Shown here piece by piece: positions 16,378 to 24,348 of a stretch of DNA of 58,885 nt (its first letter is position 1; each line of letters opens with the position of its first letter). The DNA is from a virus. A model generated the notes under the pieces. The model worked only from the letters and a program-made list of their open reading frames with translations. It had not been told where the DNA came from and ran no database searches. The position numbers and the translations under genes were made by a program. The DNA is taken from positions 1 to 58,885 of the IMG/VR virus record IMGVR_UViG_3300020123_000348, one strand, 5' to 3'.

Positions 16378-16512
16378 ATGAATAATTATTTAGTAAAATT
16401 TAAAAACAATGATAATGAAATTCATATCATTACAGTTAATAGAGACAATAAACAACAAGCATTAGAAACACTTATTGATTGTAAAGAAATCATTTTGAGT
16501 CATAAAGTATAA
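16378..16512 (+). CDS. Small hypothetical protein, 44 residues
   Basis: Starts one base after the previous stop. A beta-beta-alpha pattern (YLVKFKNNDNEIHIITVN then a QALETLIDCKEII helix), like small phage proteins that keep a compact fold. No family recognised. Confidence 0.45.
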   Translation: MNNYLVKFKNNDNEIHIITVNRDNKQQALETLIDCKEIILSHKV

Positions 16513-16540
16513 ATAAAAATAATGAAATTAAAACTAATAA

Positions 16541-16701
16541 GCTATGGCATCATGAGTTAGCGATTTCTTGCTAAGAGTTAGGTATATCTCCATTCATCAA
16601 AAATGGCAAATAGGAGCCATAGAACCTCTAAAGTAGGTCATTTGTAGAAACCTATAAGATATATCAAGAATGACTTTTCCAGAGTTCAAAGTAAACTGGA
16701 A
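16541..16701 (+). ncRNA. Candidate structured RNA
   Basis: The 271-base gap between 16512 and 16784 has no convincing ORF but has dense pairing potential. CTATGGC (16542-16548) pairs with GCCATAG (16616-16622). Inside are hairpins TTAGC/GCTAA (16557-16561/16570-16574) and CCATT/AATGG (16590-16594/16602-16606). Downstream TAGGT/ACCTA (16634-16638/16650-16654) has a loop CATT that can pair with AATG at 16669-16672 as a pseudoknot. TTCCAG/CTGGAA (16677-16682/16696-16701) closes the set. No known riboswitch, tmRNA or intron signature recognised. A 12-codon ORF (16522-16560) runs into its 5' edge. Confidence 0.5.
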
Positions 16702-16742
16702 TTTGAGAGAAAAGAAGTTTAAGTAAATGATTGATAATTAAA

Positions 16743-16759
16743 TAAAAATGATAATTTTG
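16743..16759 (+). promoter_or_regulatory. Bacteroidetes-type promoter
   Basis: TAATTTTG at 16752-16759, 24 bases before the ATG at 16784. A four-codon ORF (ATG at 16764) lies between. Confidence 0.65.
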
Positions 16760-16783
16760 TAACATGAAAAAAAGTTAAATAAT

Positions 16784-17185
16784 ATGAGAATAATACTTGA
16801 AATATATTTTGGATTGAATTGTATATTATGCGGATTAATGTTTGGTATTTATTGGAAAGAGGCTTCTTATAGAAATGAAAAGATAAATGTGATATTATTT
16901 TCAATAATAGCTTTATTGTTCGGAATTATTATTGTGATGTTGTTAGTTATTTTTAAACCTATTCAATTGTTTTTCAATTATTTAGATGGAATTTGGCAAA
17001 TACGTTTTTTCTTTTGTTATTATGTGTTGAGAAGGCCTTATAAAAATAGAAGTATTGAAGTATTAGAAAGAGTTAATAATCAACTGAAACTTCAAGATGA
17101 AAAATCAATTAAATATAAGATGATGAAGATAGTAGTTGAGAAAGTCAATAAAATAAACAATTACATACCAGAAGGAACAAAATGA
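16784..17185 (+). CDS. Membrane protein, 133 residues
   Basis: Two to three hydrophobic helices: residues 3-23 (IILEIYFGLNCILCGLMFGI) and 36-60 (VILFSIIALLFGIIIVMLLVIF), with an aromatic FFFCYYVLRRP stretch near 74-84. The C-terminal half is charged and helical. No family recognised. It overlaps the next gene by ATGA. Confidence 0.55.
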   Translation: MRIILEIYFGLNCILCGLMFGIYWKEASYRNEKINVILFSIIALLFGIIIVMLLVIFKPIQLFFNYLDGIWQIRFFFCYYVLRRPYKNRSIEVLERVNNQLKLQDEKSIKYKMMKIVVEKVNKINNYIPEGTK

Positions 17186-17667
17186 AAAAAGTCATAATAT
17201 GTTGTGATAATTGCGATCAACCAATGAGGTTCATAAAAGATCTTCAAAGTAAAAGCAAGTTTCAAATGAAACGCTATCATTGTGATATATGTGACATTGA
17301 CAAAACAGTTTCAGGAACTGGAATTTATGATGAAGAGATAATTCCGGAAGTTACAGTCAAAAAAGTTGAAAACATTGATGGAGAACAAAATGTAGATATT
17401 GTGTTAGACAATATGGAAAACAATGCTAATTTCAAAAAAGAGAAGAAAAGAATAAAAAGCTTTGATGAGAAATTTGTTGTTTACATTCATTCAGAATCTG
17501 ATTGTGTTGGAATAATGAAAGCAAAAGAATATAAGAAAGCTGTTAAATTAAATGGAGAATTAATAGTTTCAAGAAGATTTGTAAAAATAGAAGCAGCAAT
17601 AACACACGCTCAAACAATAGCTAAAAAGAATAATTTAAGTTTTGAATATGAAACAGTTAATATATAA
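17182..17667 (+). CDS. Zinc-ribbon hypothetical protein, 161 residues
   Basis: The N-terminus has a treble pair of CxxC knuckles (CCDNCDQPM at residues 7-15 and YHCDICDID near 32-40), typical of a zinc ribbon. A charged linker follows, then an alpha/beta C-terminal domain (FVVYIHSESDCVGIMKAKEY; ITHAQTIAKKNN). Function unknown. Confidence 0.55.
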   Translation: MKKVIICCDNCDQPMRFIKDLQSKSKFQMKRYHCDICDIDKTVSGTGIYDEEIIPEVTVKKVENIDGEQNVDIVLDNMENNANFKKEKKRIKSFDEKFVVYIHSESDCVGIMKAKEYKKAVKLNGELIVSRRFVKIEAAITHAQTIAKKNNLSFEYETVNI

Positions 17668-17917
17668 ATATCTAAAAATTGAAGTTTATAAAAGATATAA
17701 ACTTATAATTTATAAAAATAAAAAGAGACTTGAAAGACTTATTGATGCTAAAAATTATATTAATGATAATTCAGATATTCCTTTAAGTTGGTTATTTGAT
17801 AGATTTTGTCAAAAATTAGAGATTCAAATGGATGATGCTTCATTTAAGTTTCTAACAAGAATAGCAATGAACAATAATCTTAATTTAATAGAAGAAATTA
17901 AAAAATTGCCGTTATGA
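17648..17917 (+). CDS. Small hypothetical protein, 89 residues
   Basis: The ATG at 17648 is preferred over an in-frame TTG at 17642. It overlaps the previous gene by 20 bases and the next by 4 (ATGA). Very basic N-terminal half (YKRYKLIIYKNKKRLERL) and a helical C-terminus with IPLSWLFDRFCQKLE. No family recognised. Confidence 0.5.
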   Translation: MKQLIYKYLKIEVYKRYKLIIYKNKKRLERLIDAKNYINDNSDIPLSWLFDRFCQKLEIQMDDASFKFLTRIAMNNNLNLIEEIKKLPL

Positions 17918-19725
17918 AAGTTGATTTAGTATACAAAATAGGCAAAAGAGACAACGATACAAACTTCGAGTTAAGACACTCAATAAGAAGTGCTGTAGAG
18001 AACTTCGTGGATCTTGGTAAAATTTATATTGTGGGACATAAACCAGATTGGGCTATAAATGTCATTCATATTCCAATAGGAGATCCATATAAAAACAATA
18101 AGGATGCTAATCTCATAAATAAGCTATTAAGAGCTTGTCAAGAAGAAAGTCTTAGTCAAGAATTCTTAAATATGAGTGATGATTACTTTTTCTTAGAAAA
18201 GATTGGTAAAGATTATTTTGATACATCAATCTATGATAATGAGATAATCAGTAAAATCACTCCAGAAAGCAAATATTCAAAATGGGACAGAAGACTATTA
18301 TCAACATTACAAATCCTAAAAGAAAAAGGATATGAACAAAATATCTATGATTTACACATGCCAGTATTGATTGACAAAACTAAATACAAGGAAGTCATGC
18401 TGAATTATGATTATGGTTGGGATAACGGATATTGTGGTAATACATTGTATTTCAATACAATAAAAAAGAAAGGAAGAGAAGTTGTGAAGAATAAGAGCAA
18501 AGAACAATTGATTGAAAACAAAAGACAAAACGATTTTGTAAATTCAATGGCTAATTTAGCTAAAAATATTGATGATGAAACTGATAAGCAAAATTTTCAT
18601 ATAGAACCAGGATTTGATAGTGAAGGAAAACTAATTGAAGTTTCTATTTGTAAGAATAAAAATGATAATAGATTTCCAGTTCAATTAGGTTATGAACAAA
18701 AAGATATTCAATATGAAAATGAAGTTTCAAAGGTTATTGATGATAAAATTGAAGAATGGCATAATAGTAATTCAGATAAAACATTACAAGAATATTTAGG
18801 TTTAAGTAAAGAAGACTATAAATCATTTGTTGAGAACAATAGTTTCGATGAAATCATATTAGAACAAGAAGCAAATCAATTATATGACATCAATGAAAAG
18901 ATCAAACAATTAGAAGAAGAAAGAACTAATTTATGGAATAATGCCCCAACTTTAAGAAGTGGTGAAAAATGGGAAAAAATAGATCAAAGAACAAGTGAAA
19001 TAGGGCATCAATTAGTTGATTTATATGAACAAAAAAGAAATCTCGAAATAAGAGAAGAAATTGAATGTAAAGCAGATGGAAGTATAAATACATTAGAGAG
19101 TGAAGAAGAGTTTCTTGATTTTACTAAATGGAAATGCCAAAAAAGAGTTATACTATTATATGAAGATTATGATATTGAAGAATTATATTCAGAATATCTT
19201 AAAGAAAAAAGTGAAGCTGAAAGAATAGATAATAAAAATAGTAAATTGAGCAATAATGAAACAGAAGCTCAAAGATTTGAAGTTCCGATTAATGTGAATA
19301 ATGAAACAAAAATGAAATTGTTTCAAAATATAACAGCTAAGCGAATATATGTTGAAGGCGAGAATATTGGATCCGAGGATTTAAGAGCTCCAATTAGAGC
19401 TATTGAATTTACTTTATTGAATGATGAAGGACAAGAAGTAAAAGTTATAAAGACTTTACAAGAGTTAGGAGAAGTTGATAAATATATGATAACCCATAGC
19501 GAAGAGAAGTTTCGTAATTGGCTATTAAATAATAAAGAAAGTGTTGATTATCAATCATTCAATGATATTTGTAGACTTTATAAACAATCAAAATCAGTAG
19601 AAGAGATTCAAATCTTTACAACTCAAAATCTTATAGTAAATTATTCAGCTATTGCATTTAATAAATCTATGGAAAAATTTTTAGCATTGAGATTCAATAA
19701 GTTATGCATTTATGAAAGTAAATAA
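17914..19725 (+). CDS. Stealth-like sugar-phosphate transferase domain with a long C-terminal extension
   Basis: 603 residues. The first ~190 follow the Stealth family: VDLVYKIGKRDND (conserved region 1-like), NFELRHSIRSAVENFVDLGKIYIVGHKPDW (region 2, the RYSLRSI..W..KIYIVT pattern), LSQEFLNMSDDYFFLEKIG (the nDDyFf box) and DRRLLSTLQIL. Stealth enzymes transfer hexose-1-phosphate in capsule synthesis. The remaining 400 residues are Glu/Lys-rich with a coiled coil (INEKIKQLEEERTNLW, about 325-345) and no known domain. Related in theme to the sugar cassette at 9245. Confidence 0.68.
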   Translation: MKVDLVYKIGKRDNDTNFELRHSIRSAVENFVDLGKIYIVGHKPDWAINVIHIPIGDPYKNNKDANLINKLLRACQEESLSQEFLNMSDDYFFLEKIGKDYFDTSIYDNEIISKITPESKYSKWDRRLLSTLQILKEKGYEQNIYDLHMPVLIDKTKYKEVMLNYDYGWDNGYCGNTLYFNTIKKKGREVVKNKSKEQLIENKRQNDFVNSMANLAKNIDDETDKQNFHIEPGFDSEGKLIEVSICKNKNDNRFPVQLGYEQKDIQYENEVSKVIDDKIEEWHNSNSDKTLQEYLGLSKEDYKSFVENNSFDEIILEQEANQLYDINEKIKQLEEERTNLWNNAPTLRSGEKWEKIDQRTSEIGHQLVDLYEQKRNLEIREEIECKADGSINTLESEEEFLDFTKWKCQKRVILLYEDYDIEELYSEYLKEKSEAERIDNKNSKLSNNETEAQRFEVPINVNNETKMKLFQNITAKRIYVEGENIGSEDLRAPIRAIEFTLLNDEGQEVKVIKTLQELGEVDKYMITHSEEKFRNWLLNNKESVDYQSFNDICRLYKQSKSVEEIQIFTTQNLIVNYSAIAFNKSMEKFLALRFNKLCIYESK

Positions 19726-19726
19726 G

Positions 19727-19755
19727 TTTTATTTTAAATAAAATTTATAAATTTG
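19727..19755 (+). promoter_or_regulatory. Bacteroidetes-type promoter, extended class
   Basis: TAAATTTG at 19748-19755 followed by CAT; upstream TTTTATTTTAAATAAAATT. Drives the gene at 19786. Confidence 0.78.
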
Positions 19756-19785
19756 CATTATTAAATAAATTAAAATTTATAAAAA

Positions 19786-20136
19786 ATGGAAAATGAATTA
19801 GAAGTAAATGGTGTGAAATACATCAGAAAAGATTCAATAAAATTTAAAGAAAAAATAATTGAATTAGATGGAACTGAATCGTTGTGGGAAATTGATAAAA
19901 ATTATCTTATAAGAACAGTAACTATGATTCAATTGGGAAAACTTAAAAAAGTTACTGATAAAGAACTTTTATTATCAGAAGCTTGTTGGGTCGCTGATAC
20001 TGGCAGATTTAATGAATCACTTAAAAAAGGAACTCTTAAAGAAGTAGAAATGTTTCAAAGAGATGTTATTGTTTCAAGAGGAGGGATTATTGATGCTACA
20101 GAATGGCTTTTAGAATTACCTAAAGAATCAAAATAA
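19786..20136 (+). CDS. Hypothetical protein, 116 residues
   Basis: Acidic alpha/beta protein with its own promoter. Notable parts: VNGVKYIRKDSIKFKEKIIELDG, TESLWEIDKNYLIRTVTM, and a helix ending DVIVSRGGIIDATEWLLEL. No family recognised. The stop codon shares its last base with the ATG of the tiny ORF that follows. Confidence 0.55.
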   Translation: MENELEVNGVKYIRKDSIKFKEKIIELDGTESLWEIDKNYLIRTVTMIQLGKLKKVTDKELLLSEACWVADTGRFNESLKKGTLKEVEMFQRDVIVSRGGIIDATEWLLELPKESK

Positions 20137-20204
20137 TGACTCAAGTTATATTAAGAAGAGGTTTTGAAAATCTAAGGAGCGGGAGCAGGAGCGGGAGCAA
20201 TTAA
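20136..20204 (+). CDS. Tiny ORF, 22 residues, Ser-Gly-Arg-rich end
   Basis: Starts by TAATG overlap. The last third, LRSGSRSGSN, is encoded by a G-rich tandem repeat unlike the rest of the window. It may be a real peptide, or the frame may only be incidental to the repeat. Confidence 0.25.
   Translation: MTQVILRRGFENLRSGSRSGSN
20175..20198 (+). repeat. Two tandem copies of AGGAGCGGGAGC
   Basis: Two perfect 12-base units (20175-20186 and 20187-20198), each made of two near-identical 6-mers. Four G-runs (GG, GGG, GG, GGG) lie within 22 bases, in a region that is otherwise very A+T-rich. Confidence 0.8.
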
Positions 20205-20216
20205 ACAAATACTAAA

Positions 20217-20489
20217 ATGGCTTTCAAATATTTAATAGTAGATAATAAGTTGATAATAGGAAATGCCGACTATCATACTCAACTTGTTCGAAAAGATATT
20301 GAAAAGTCTCTTATCGCCAGCGAAGGGAGACTGGATTTGAATAAGACAGATAAAAAAGCTTACTTTTATGGAACTTCATTTGATTATGGTTCAGTTACAA
20401 AAGAACAATTCATAACTTCAATTAATAATTCATTAATAAGTCAATCATTATTAGAATATGAATGGACTTTCACAAATGATTTGAATTAG
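20217..20489 (+). CDS. Small hypothetical protein, 90 residues
   Basis: Begins 18 bases after the G-rich repeat. Strand-turn-strand N-terminus (FKYLIVDNKLIIGNADYH), a helix, then AYFYGTSFDYGSVTKEQFITSI. No family recognised. Confidence 0.5.
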   Translation: MAFKYLIVDNKLIIGNADYHTQLVRKDIEKSLIASEGRLDLNKTDKKAYFYGTSFDYGSVTKEQFITSINNSLISQSLLEYEWTFTNDLN

Positions 20490-20511
20490 AGTAGTAATAA
20501 TGAAATAGTAA

Positions 20512-20921
<410 letters not shown>

Positions 20922-20938
20922 ACTAAATTTGAAGTGAT

Positions 20939-21103
20939 ATGAAAGATTGTACTATCCATTCATTTAAAAGGTGGAATACTATTATTGACTATGAAAGTGA
21001 TGAAGGTTCTGTTGTTTTGATTAATAGTAAAGGCAAAAAAGTTGTTGAATTTGGTTATGTAAAATTCACAAAAAAAGATTTTGATAAATTTAAAAATAAT
21101 TAA
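20939..21103 (+). CDS. Small hypothetical protein, 54 residues
   Basis: Predicted beta-rich (TIIDYESDEGSVVLINSKGKKVVEFGYVKF) with a basic C-terminal helix. No family recognised. Another 13-codon frame (21105-21146) follows at one base but is overlapped by the gene at 21121. Confidence 0.45.
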   Translation: MKDCTIHSFKRWNTIIDYESDEGSVVLINSKGKKVVEFGYVKFTKKDFDKFKNN

Positions 21104-21120
21104 TATGGAATCAAATCAAA

Positions 21121-21309
21121 ATGTTGCAGAACAAAAAACTGAATAAATATTGGTTCATAATAGAATTTGAATCAGATAGCTCATTACCGACTTTCTTGAA
21201 TAAATTATCATCTTTTGAAATAGATTCATCAGAGATCAAATATTCACGCTATAGAAACACTCATACAGTTTGCTATCGGCATACAATTGAAATAACTAAT
21301 TTGAAATGA
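21121..21309 (+). CDS. Small hypothetical protein, 62 residues
   Basis: Alpha/beta pattern (KYWFIIEFESDSSLPTFLNKL, then YSRYRNTHTVCYRHTIEI). It overlaps the next gene by ATGA. No family recognised. Confidence 0.45.
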   Translation: MLQNKKLNKYWFIIEFESDSSLPTFLNKLSSFEIDSSEIKYSRYRNTHTVCYRHTIEITNLK

Positions 21310-21506
21310 TAATAGCTTTAAATATAATTTGGATATTTTATACAGCCTATATAGCAATTGGAATATTAGGCTGTATTATAAGCAGAGAAGTTCAACCAAT
21401 ATTCAAATGGCATGATTTATGGATTGGTTTCTTTTGGGATTCTAAAAAGAAGTGGTTGTATATATTTTTAATCCCATGTTTAGGTTTAATTTTTAAATTT
21501 GATTAA
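21306..21506 (+). CDS. Small membrane protein, 66 residues
   Basis: Two hydrophobic helices (residues 2-25, ALNIIWIFYTAYIAIGILGC; and 50-63, WLYIFLIPCLGLIF) joined by an aromatic loop with FKWHDLWIGFFW. Function unknown. Confidence 0.5.
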   Translation: MIIALNIIWIFYTAYIAIGILGCIISREVQPIFKWHDLWIGFFWDSKKKWLYIFLIPCLGLIFKFD

Positions 21507-21507
21507 A

Positions 21508-21672
21508 ATGATAAAATATCAGATAAGAAAAGTTCAATATCAAACAGCATTAGGTTGGCGCCCATATTTCAGTTATAGTTTTTATTTTTTGTTTATTTGG
21601 TTTGAAATTGCCTGGTCAATAGATGAATCTTTTCTTGAAACTAAATATTCGCACAATCTGATAAAGAAATGA
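21508..21672 (+). CDS. Small aromatic-rich hypothetical protein, 54 residues
   Basis: One base after the previous stop, ATGA overlap with the next. The core RPYFSYSFYFLFIWFEIAW could be a short membrane segment. No family recognised. Confidence 0.45.
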   Translation: MIKYQIRKVQYQTALGWRPYFSYSFYFLFIWFEIAWSIDESFLETKYSHNLIKK

Positions 21673-21965
21673 AAACAAAAAAGCCAGCCAAGATATTCAT
21701 AGATGATGTCAAATGTGAAGCAGAGTGGAAAAGTTTTACAAAAACTTATGATTCAAGAACAGATTTATATATTGGGAACATTTTCATCGCGAGTTATAAA
21801 TACAATAAACAAGCATTAGAAAAAAAATATCAATACATAGTTACATCAGAATTTAAAGGAGTTTCTTTATTAAAAGTTGGGCAAGAATATGCTTCAACAG
21901 TTTCAGAAGCTCAAGATAAATGTATTGAAATAGCTAAAGAATTTTGTAAGCAGCTTCAAAGCTAA
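21669..21965 (+). CDS. Small hypothetical protein, 98 residues
   Basis: Alpha/beta: a basic start, IGNIFIASYKYNKQALEKKYQYIV, then EYASTVSEAQDKCIEIAKEFCKQLQ helix. It resembles the small ssDNA- or lipid-binding folds only superficially; no family recognised. Confidence 0.45.
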   Translation: MKTKKPAKIFIDDVKCEAEWKSFTKTYDSRTDLYIGNIFIASYKYNKQALEKKYQYIVTSEFKGVSLLKVGQEYASTVSEAQDKCIEIAKEFCKQLQS

Positions 21966-21971
21966 ATTTAT

Positions 21972-21997
21972 CTATTCATAGTAATTTTGTATTTTTG
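21972..21997 (+). promoter_or_regulatory. Bacteroidetes-type promoter
   Basis: TATTTTTG at 21990-21997 followed by CAA, preceded by AGTAATTTTG. The ATG of the next small gene is at 22013. Confidence 0.75.
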
Positions 21998-22012
21998 CAA
22001 ATCATAATAAAA

Positions 22013-22165
22013 ATGTATTGTCAAAAACATAAAGTATTTACTGAGAAAGATATTGAATATCTTTCAAATAATCAAATTGAAACCGGTGTTGTTTCAAATG
22101 AGCTTGTAAATTTGATGATAGTAAGTTCATTCTTTTCGTATGGTTTGTTTCCAATCAATCATTGA
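22013..22165 (+). CDS. Small hypothetical protein, 50 residues
   Basis: Good promoter. N-terminal Cys/His (MYCQKHKVFTEKD), a helix EYLSNNQIETGVVSNELVNLMIV and an aromatic C-terminus. Followed by 80 noncoding bases with only a weak promoter-like TATTTTG (22227-22233 region) before the AAA gene. Confidence 0.45.
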   Translation: MYCQKHKVFTEKDIEYLSNNQIETGVVSNELVNLMIVSSFFSYGLFPINH

Positions 22166-22245
22166 TCAGTAAAAGAAAGAGGAATCATAAAAAAAGAATT
22201 TGAGATAGATTTAAAAGTAAATTTGTTATTTTGCGATAATTAAAA

Positions 22246-23817
22246 ATGAAAGATAAGAAAGAACAAAAGAAAGAAAGCATTGAATATTTGAAGAAATCAT
22301 TTGAAGAATTAGGTGTTGATAAGTTCATCATCAAAAATGTTGTAGAAACTGATCTTCAAAAATCGCATAGAATTCTTAGTTTACGACAAAATGGTGAAGA
22401 TGAGATTGAGAAAGGAACTCCAATGGCTTCACATCCTGGATTAATAAAAAAGAAAGTCACTATTCGCATGGGTGGTAAAACGTTTGAAGGTTATCGTTAT
22501 GTGAAATCTGATACTGGAGCCGCTGCAAGTCATCCAAAAGCAAGCAAGGACGTTCAAGAGACAAATAAGAAACAATCAGAGAAAGTTGAAGCAAAAAAGA
22601 AAGTCAAAGATAATCTTGATGAGAATGGAAAACATGGTAACGAAGATGTAAATGATGAAGAAGATAATGAACAAACAAATCCCGAGTTAGTTAATCAGAT
22701 TATCAAGATAGCTCAAACAAAAGGAACTAATGCAAGCAAAGTAAGAGATTTTATTGGTCTTGGCATTTATGACGCTCAATTGATGTTAAGTTTATGTCCA
22801 CAATTAAAAATAGCAGACATTAATTGGTATGGTAAAGAAGCTGGTTTGGATATGAAAGAGTTTCAGAATAATGTTGTTGGTAAAGTGAATGGGTTTTTAG
22901 GAAACATTGGTTCAAATGATAAAAAAGAATCTGTTGAGGAATTGAGAAAAGTAATGAATGATAAGAATTTCCAAAAGCAATTAGAGCAATCTAAAGAAAA
23001 GCGATTGGAAGATCTTGGAATGTCTCCAGATGAGGTGATGAATATGAAATGGGATGCTTATGATTTGAAACTTAAACAACTTATTGTTAAAAGACAAATT
23101 CCATCATTATTAGTTTATGGAACTGGTGGTATTGGTAAAACATTTGGATTATTGAAATCTTTAGAAGCAGCTGGAAAAGTTGCTTGGGATCCAGAGCTTG
23201 ATTTGCAAGCAAATGAATATGATTATGTAAAAATCAATGGAAACACAAATGCTTCAAGTATGTATAATCTTCTTTATGAGAATCCAAATAAGTTGATTAT
23301 ATATGACGATTGTGATTCAATGTGGAATGATCCAGATTCACCAATGGCAAATATGCTAAAAACAGCTTTAGATGGAACTGGTGATAGGATGATAACGTAT
23401 GACAATCCAAAAAAATTAGAAGATGGAACTAAACCTCCAACTAAATTTAAGTTCCACGGTCAAGTGATATTCATAAGTAATTTACCACGAACGGCTTTTC
23501 CAAAACCAATCGTTGACTCAAGAGCATCAGCTTTAGATTTAACTATGACAATGGATCAAACATTAGCTAAATTAAATAAGATAAAGTATGATGTTGAATT
23601 TAAAGATGTTGATAGTAATGAAATAACTGTTGATAAAGAATCAAGAGATGACATTATGAAATTCTTAGAAGAATATAAAGGCGATTTAAGAGTTGAACAA
23701 GTAAATGGAAGAACATTAGCTAATTTAGCTAAAATGAAAGTTCAATTAGTTGAAGATGGAAAAATTTCTCATAAAGATTTTGTAAGACAGGCAATGATAG
23801 ATTTAGATTTAATTTAA
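22246..23817 (+). CDS. AAA-type ATPase with polyvalent-protein N-terminus
   Basis: 523 residues. Walker A is GTGGIGKT (292-299); Walker B is KLIIYDDCD (349-357); sensor 1 is VIFISNLPRTAF (407-418), followed by SRASALDL with a candidate arginine finger. The N-terminal 100 residues differ: LQKS (37-40) and IEKG (54-57) candidate protease motifs, then GTPMASHPGL and GGKTFEGYRYVKSD, a linker of the type found in phage polyvalent proteins. It lies among head genes, which is odd for an ATPase; packaging into the virion is inferred from the motifs and linker. Possible roles are remodelling of host DNA or proteins after entry. Confidence 0.75.
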   Translation: MKDKKEQKKESIEYLKKSFEELGVDKFIIKNVVETDLQKSHRILSLRQNGEDEIEKGTPMASHPGLIKKKVTIRMGGKTFEGYRYVKSDTGAAASHPKASKDVQETNKKQSEKVEAKKKVKDNLDENGKHGNEDVNDEEDNEQTNPELVNQIIKIAQTKGTNASKVRDFIGLGIYDAQLMLSLCPQLKIADINWYGKEAGLDMKEFQNNVVGKVNGFLGNIGSNDKKESVEELRKVMNDKNFQKQLEQSKEKRLEDLGMSPDEVMNMKWDAYDLKLKQLIVKRQIPSLLVYGTGGIGKTFGLLKSLEAAGKVAWDPELDLQANEYDYVKINGNTNASSMYNLLYENPNKLIIYDDCDSMWNDPDSPMANMLKTALDGTGDRMITYDNPKKLEDGTKPPTKFKFHGQVIFISNLPRTAFPKPIVDSRASALDLTMTMDQTLAKLNKIKYDVEFKDVDSNEITVDKESRDDIMKFLEEYKGDLRVEQVNGRTLANLAKMKVQLVEDGKISHKDFVRQAMIDLDLI

Positions 23818-23827
23818 AATTTTAAGA

Positions 23828-24346
23828 ATGGATAACTTAATTGATAAAAAGAAAATATCTGCAAAAGATCTTGAAGGAAATTTTGAAGAACATAAAACTC
23901 AACAGCTTGAAAATTTGCTTCAAGTTTTACTTTCAACAGAACATGATGATGATATAACTGTCAATCTCATTATAGCTGAATTATTGAATCGAGGAATCTC
24001 AAAAGATGAAATCAAAGAGAAATCAAAAGATAAGAAAGTCAAAGATAAAATTGAAAAAGCTTTTGACATTTTAGGAATTGATAAGATTCAAAAAGGAACT
24101 CTGCATAAGACTCATAAATATCTTAAGATAGTTAATGGTCATTATATTTACAAAGAAAATGAGATGACAAGCAAAGACCATTCAGAAGCCGCAAGTCATC
24201 ATAAAATGGAATTTGAAAAGTTGAATAAGACAAATAAAATTGATGAAAAGCATCGTAAGAAACTGAAATATCATCAAGATGTAGCTGACAGGCATGAGAA
24301 GTTGGCAAAAGATAAAATAAAAACAGAAAAACTTTCTAATAAGTAA
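23828..24346 (+). CDS. Small modular head-region protein with linker and His-rich helix
   Basis: 172 residues. Helical N-terminal part (residues 1-70) with a degradation-style LLQVLLSTEHDDDITVNLIIAEL, then motifs IEKA (75-78) and IQKG (87-90), then the linker GTLHKTHKYLKIVNGHYIYKENE, then paired His helices (DHSEAASHHKMEFEKLN and YHQDVADRHEKLAKDK). The linker and His helices recur in other phage head-associated proteins. It lies two bases from the next gene. Probably packaged and cleaved; function unknown. Confidence 0.6.
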   Translation: MDNLIDKKKISAKDLEGNFEEHKTQQLENLLQVLLSTEHDDDITVNLIIAELLNRGISKDEIKEKSKDKKVKDKIEKAFDILGIDKIQKGTLHKTHKYLKIVNGHYIYKENEMTSKDHSEAASHHKMEFEKLNKTNKIDEKHRKKLKYHQDVADRHEKLAKDKIKTEKLSNK

Positions 24347-24348
24347 AA

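Noticed and set aside
16630-16665. Possible hammerhead ribozyme core (GAAAC segment)
   Set aside because: The CUGAUGA box and the matching third stem are missing, so only a general structured RNA is claimed.
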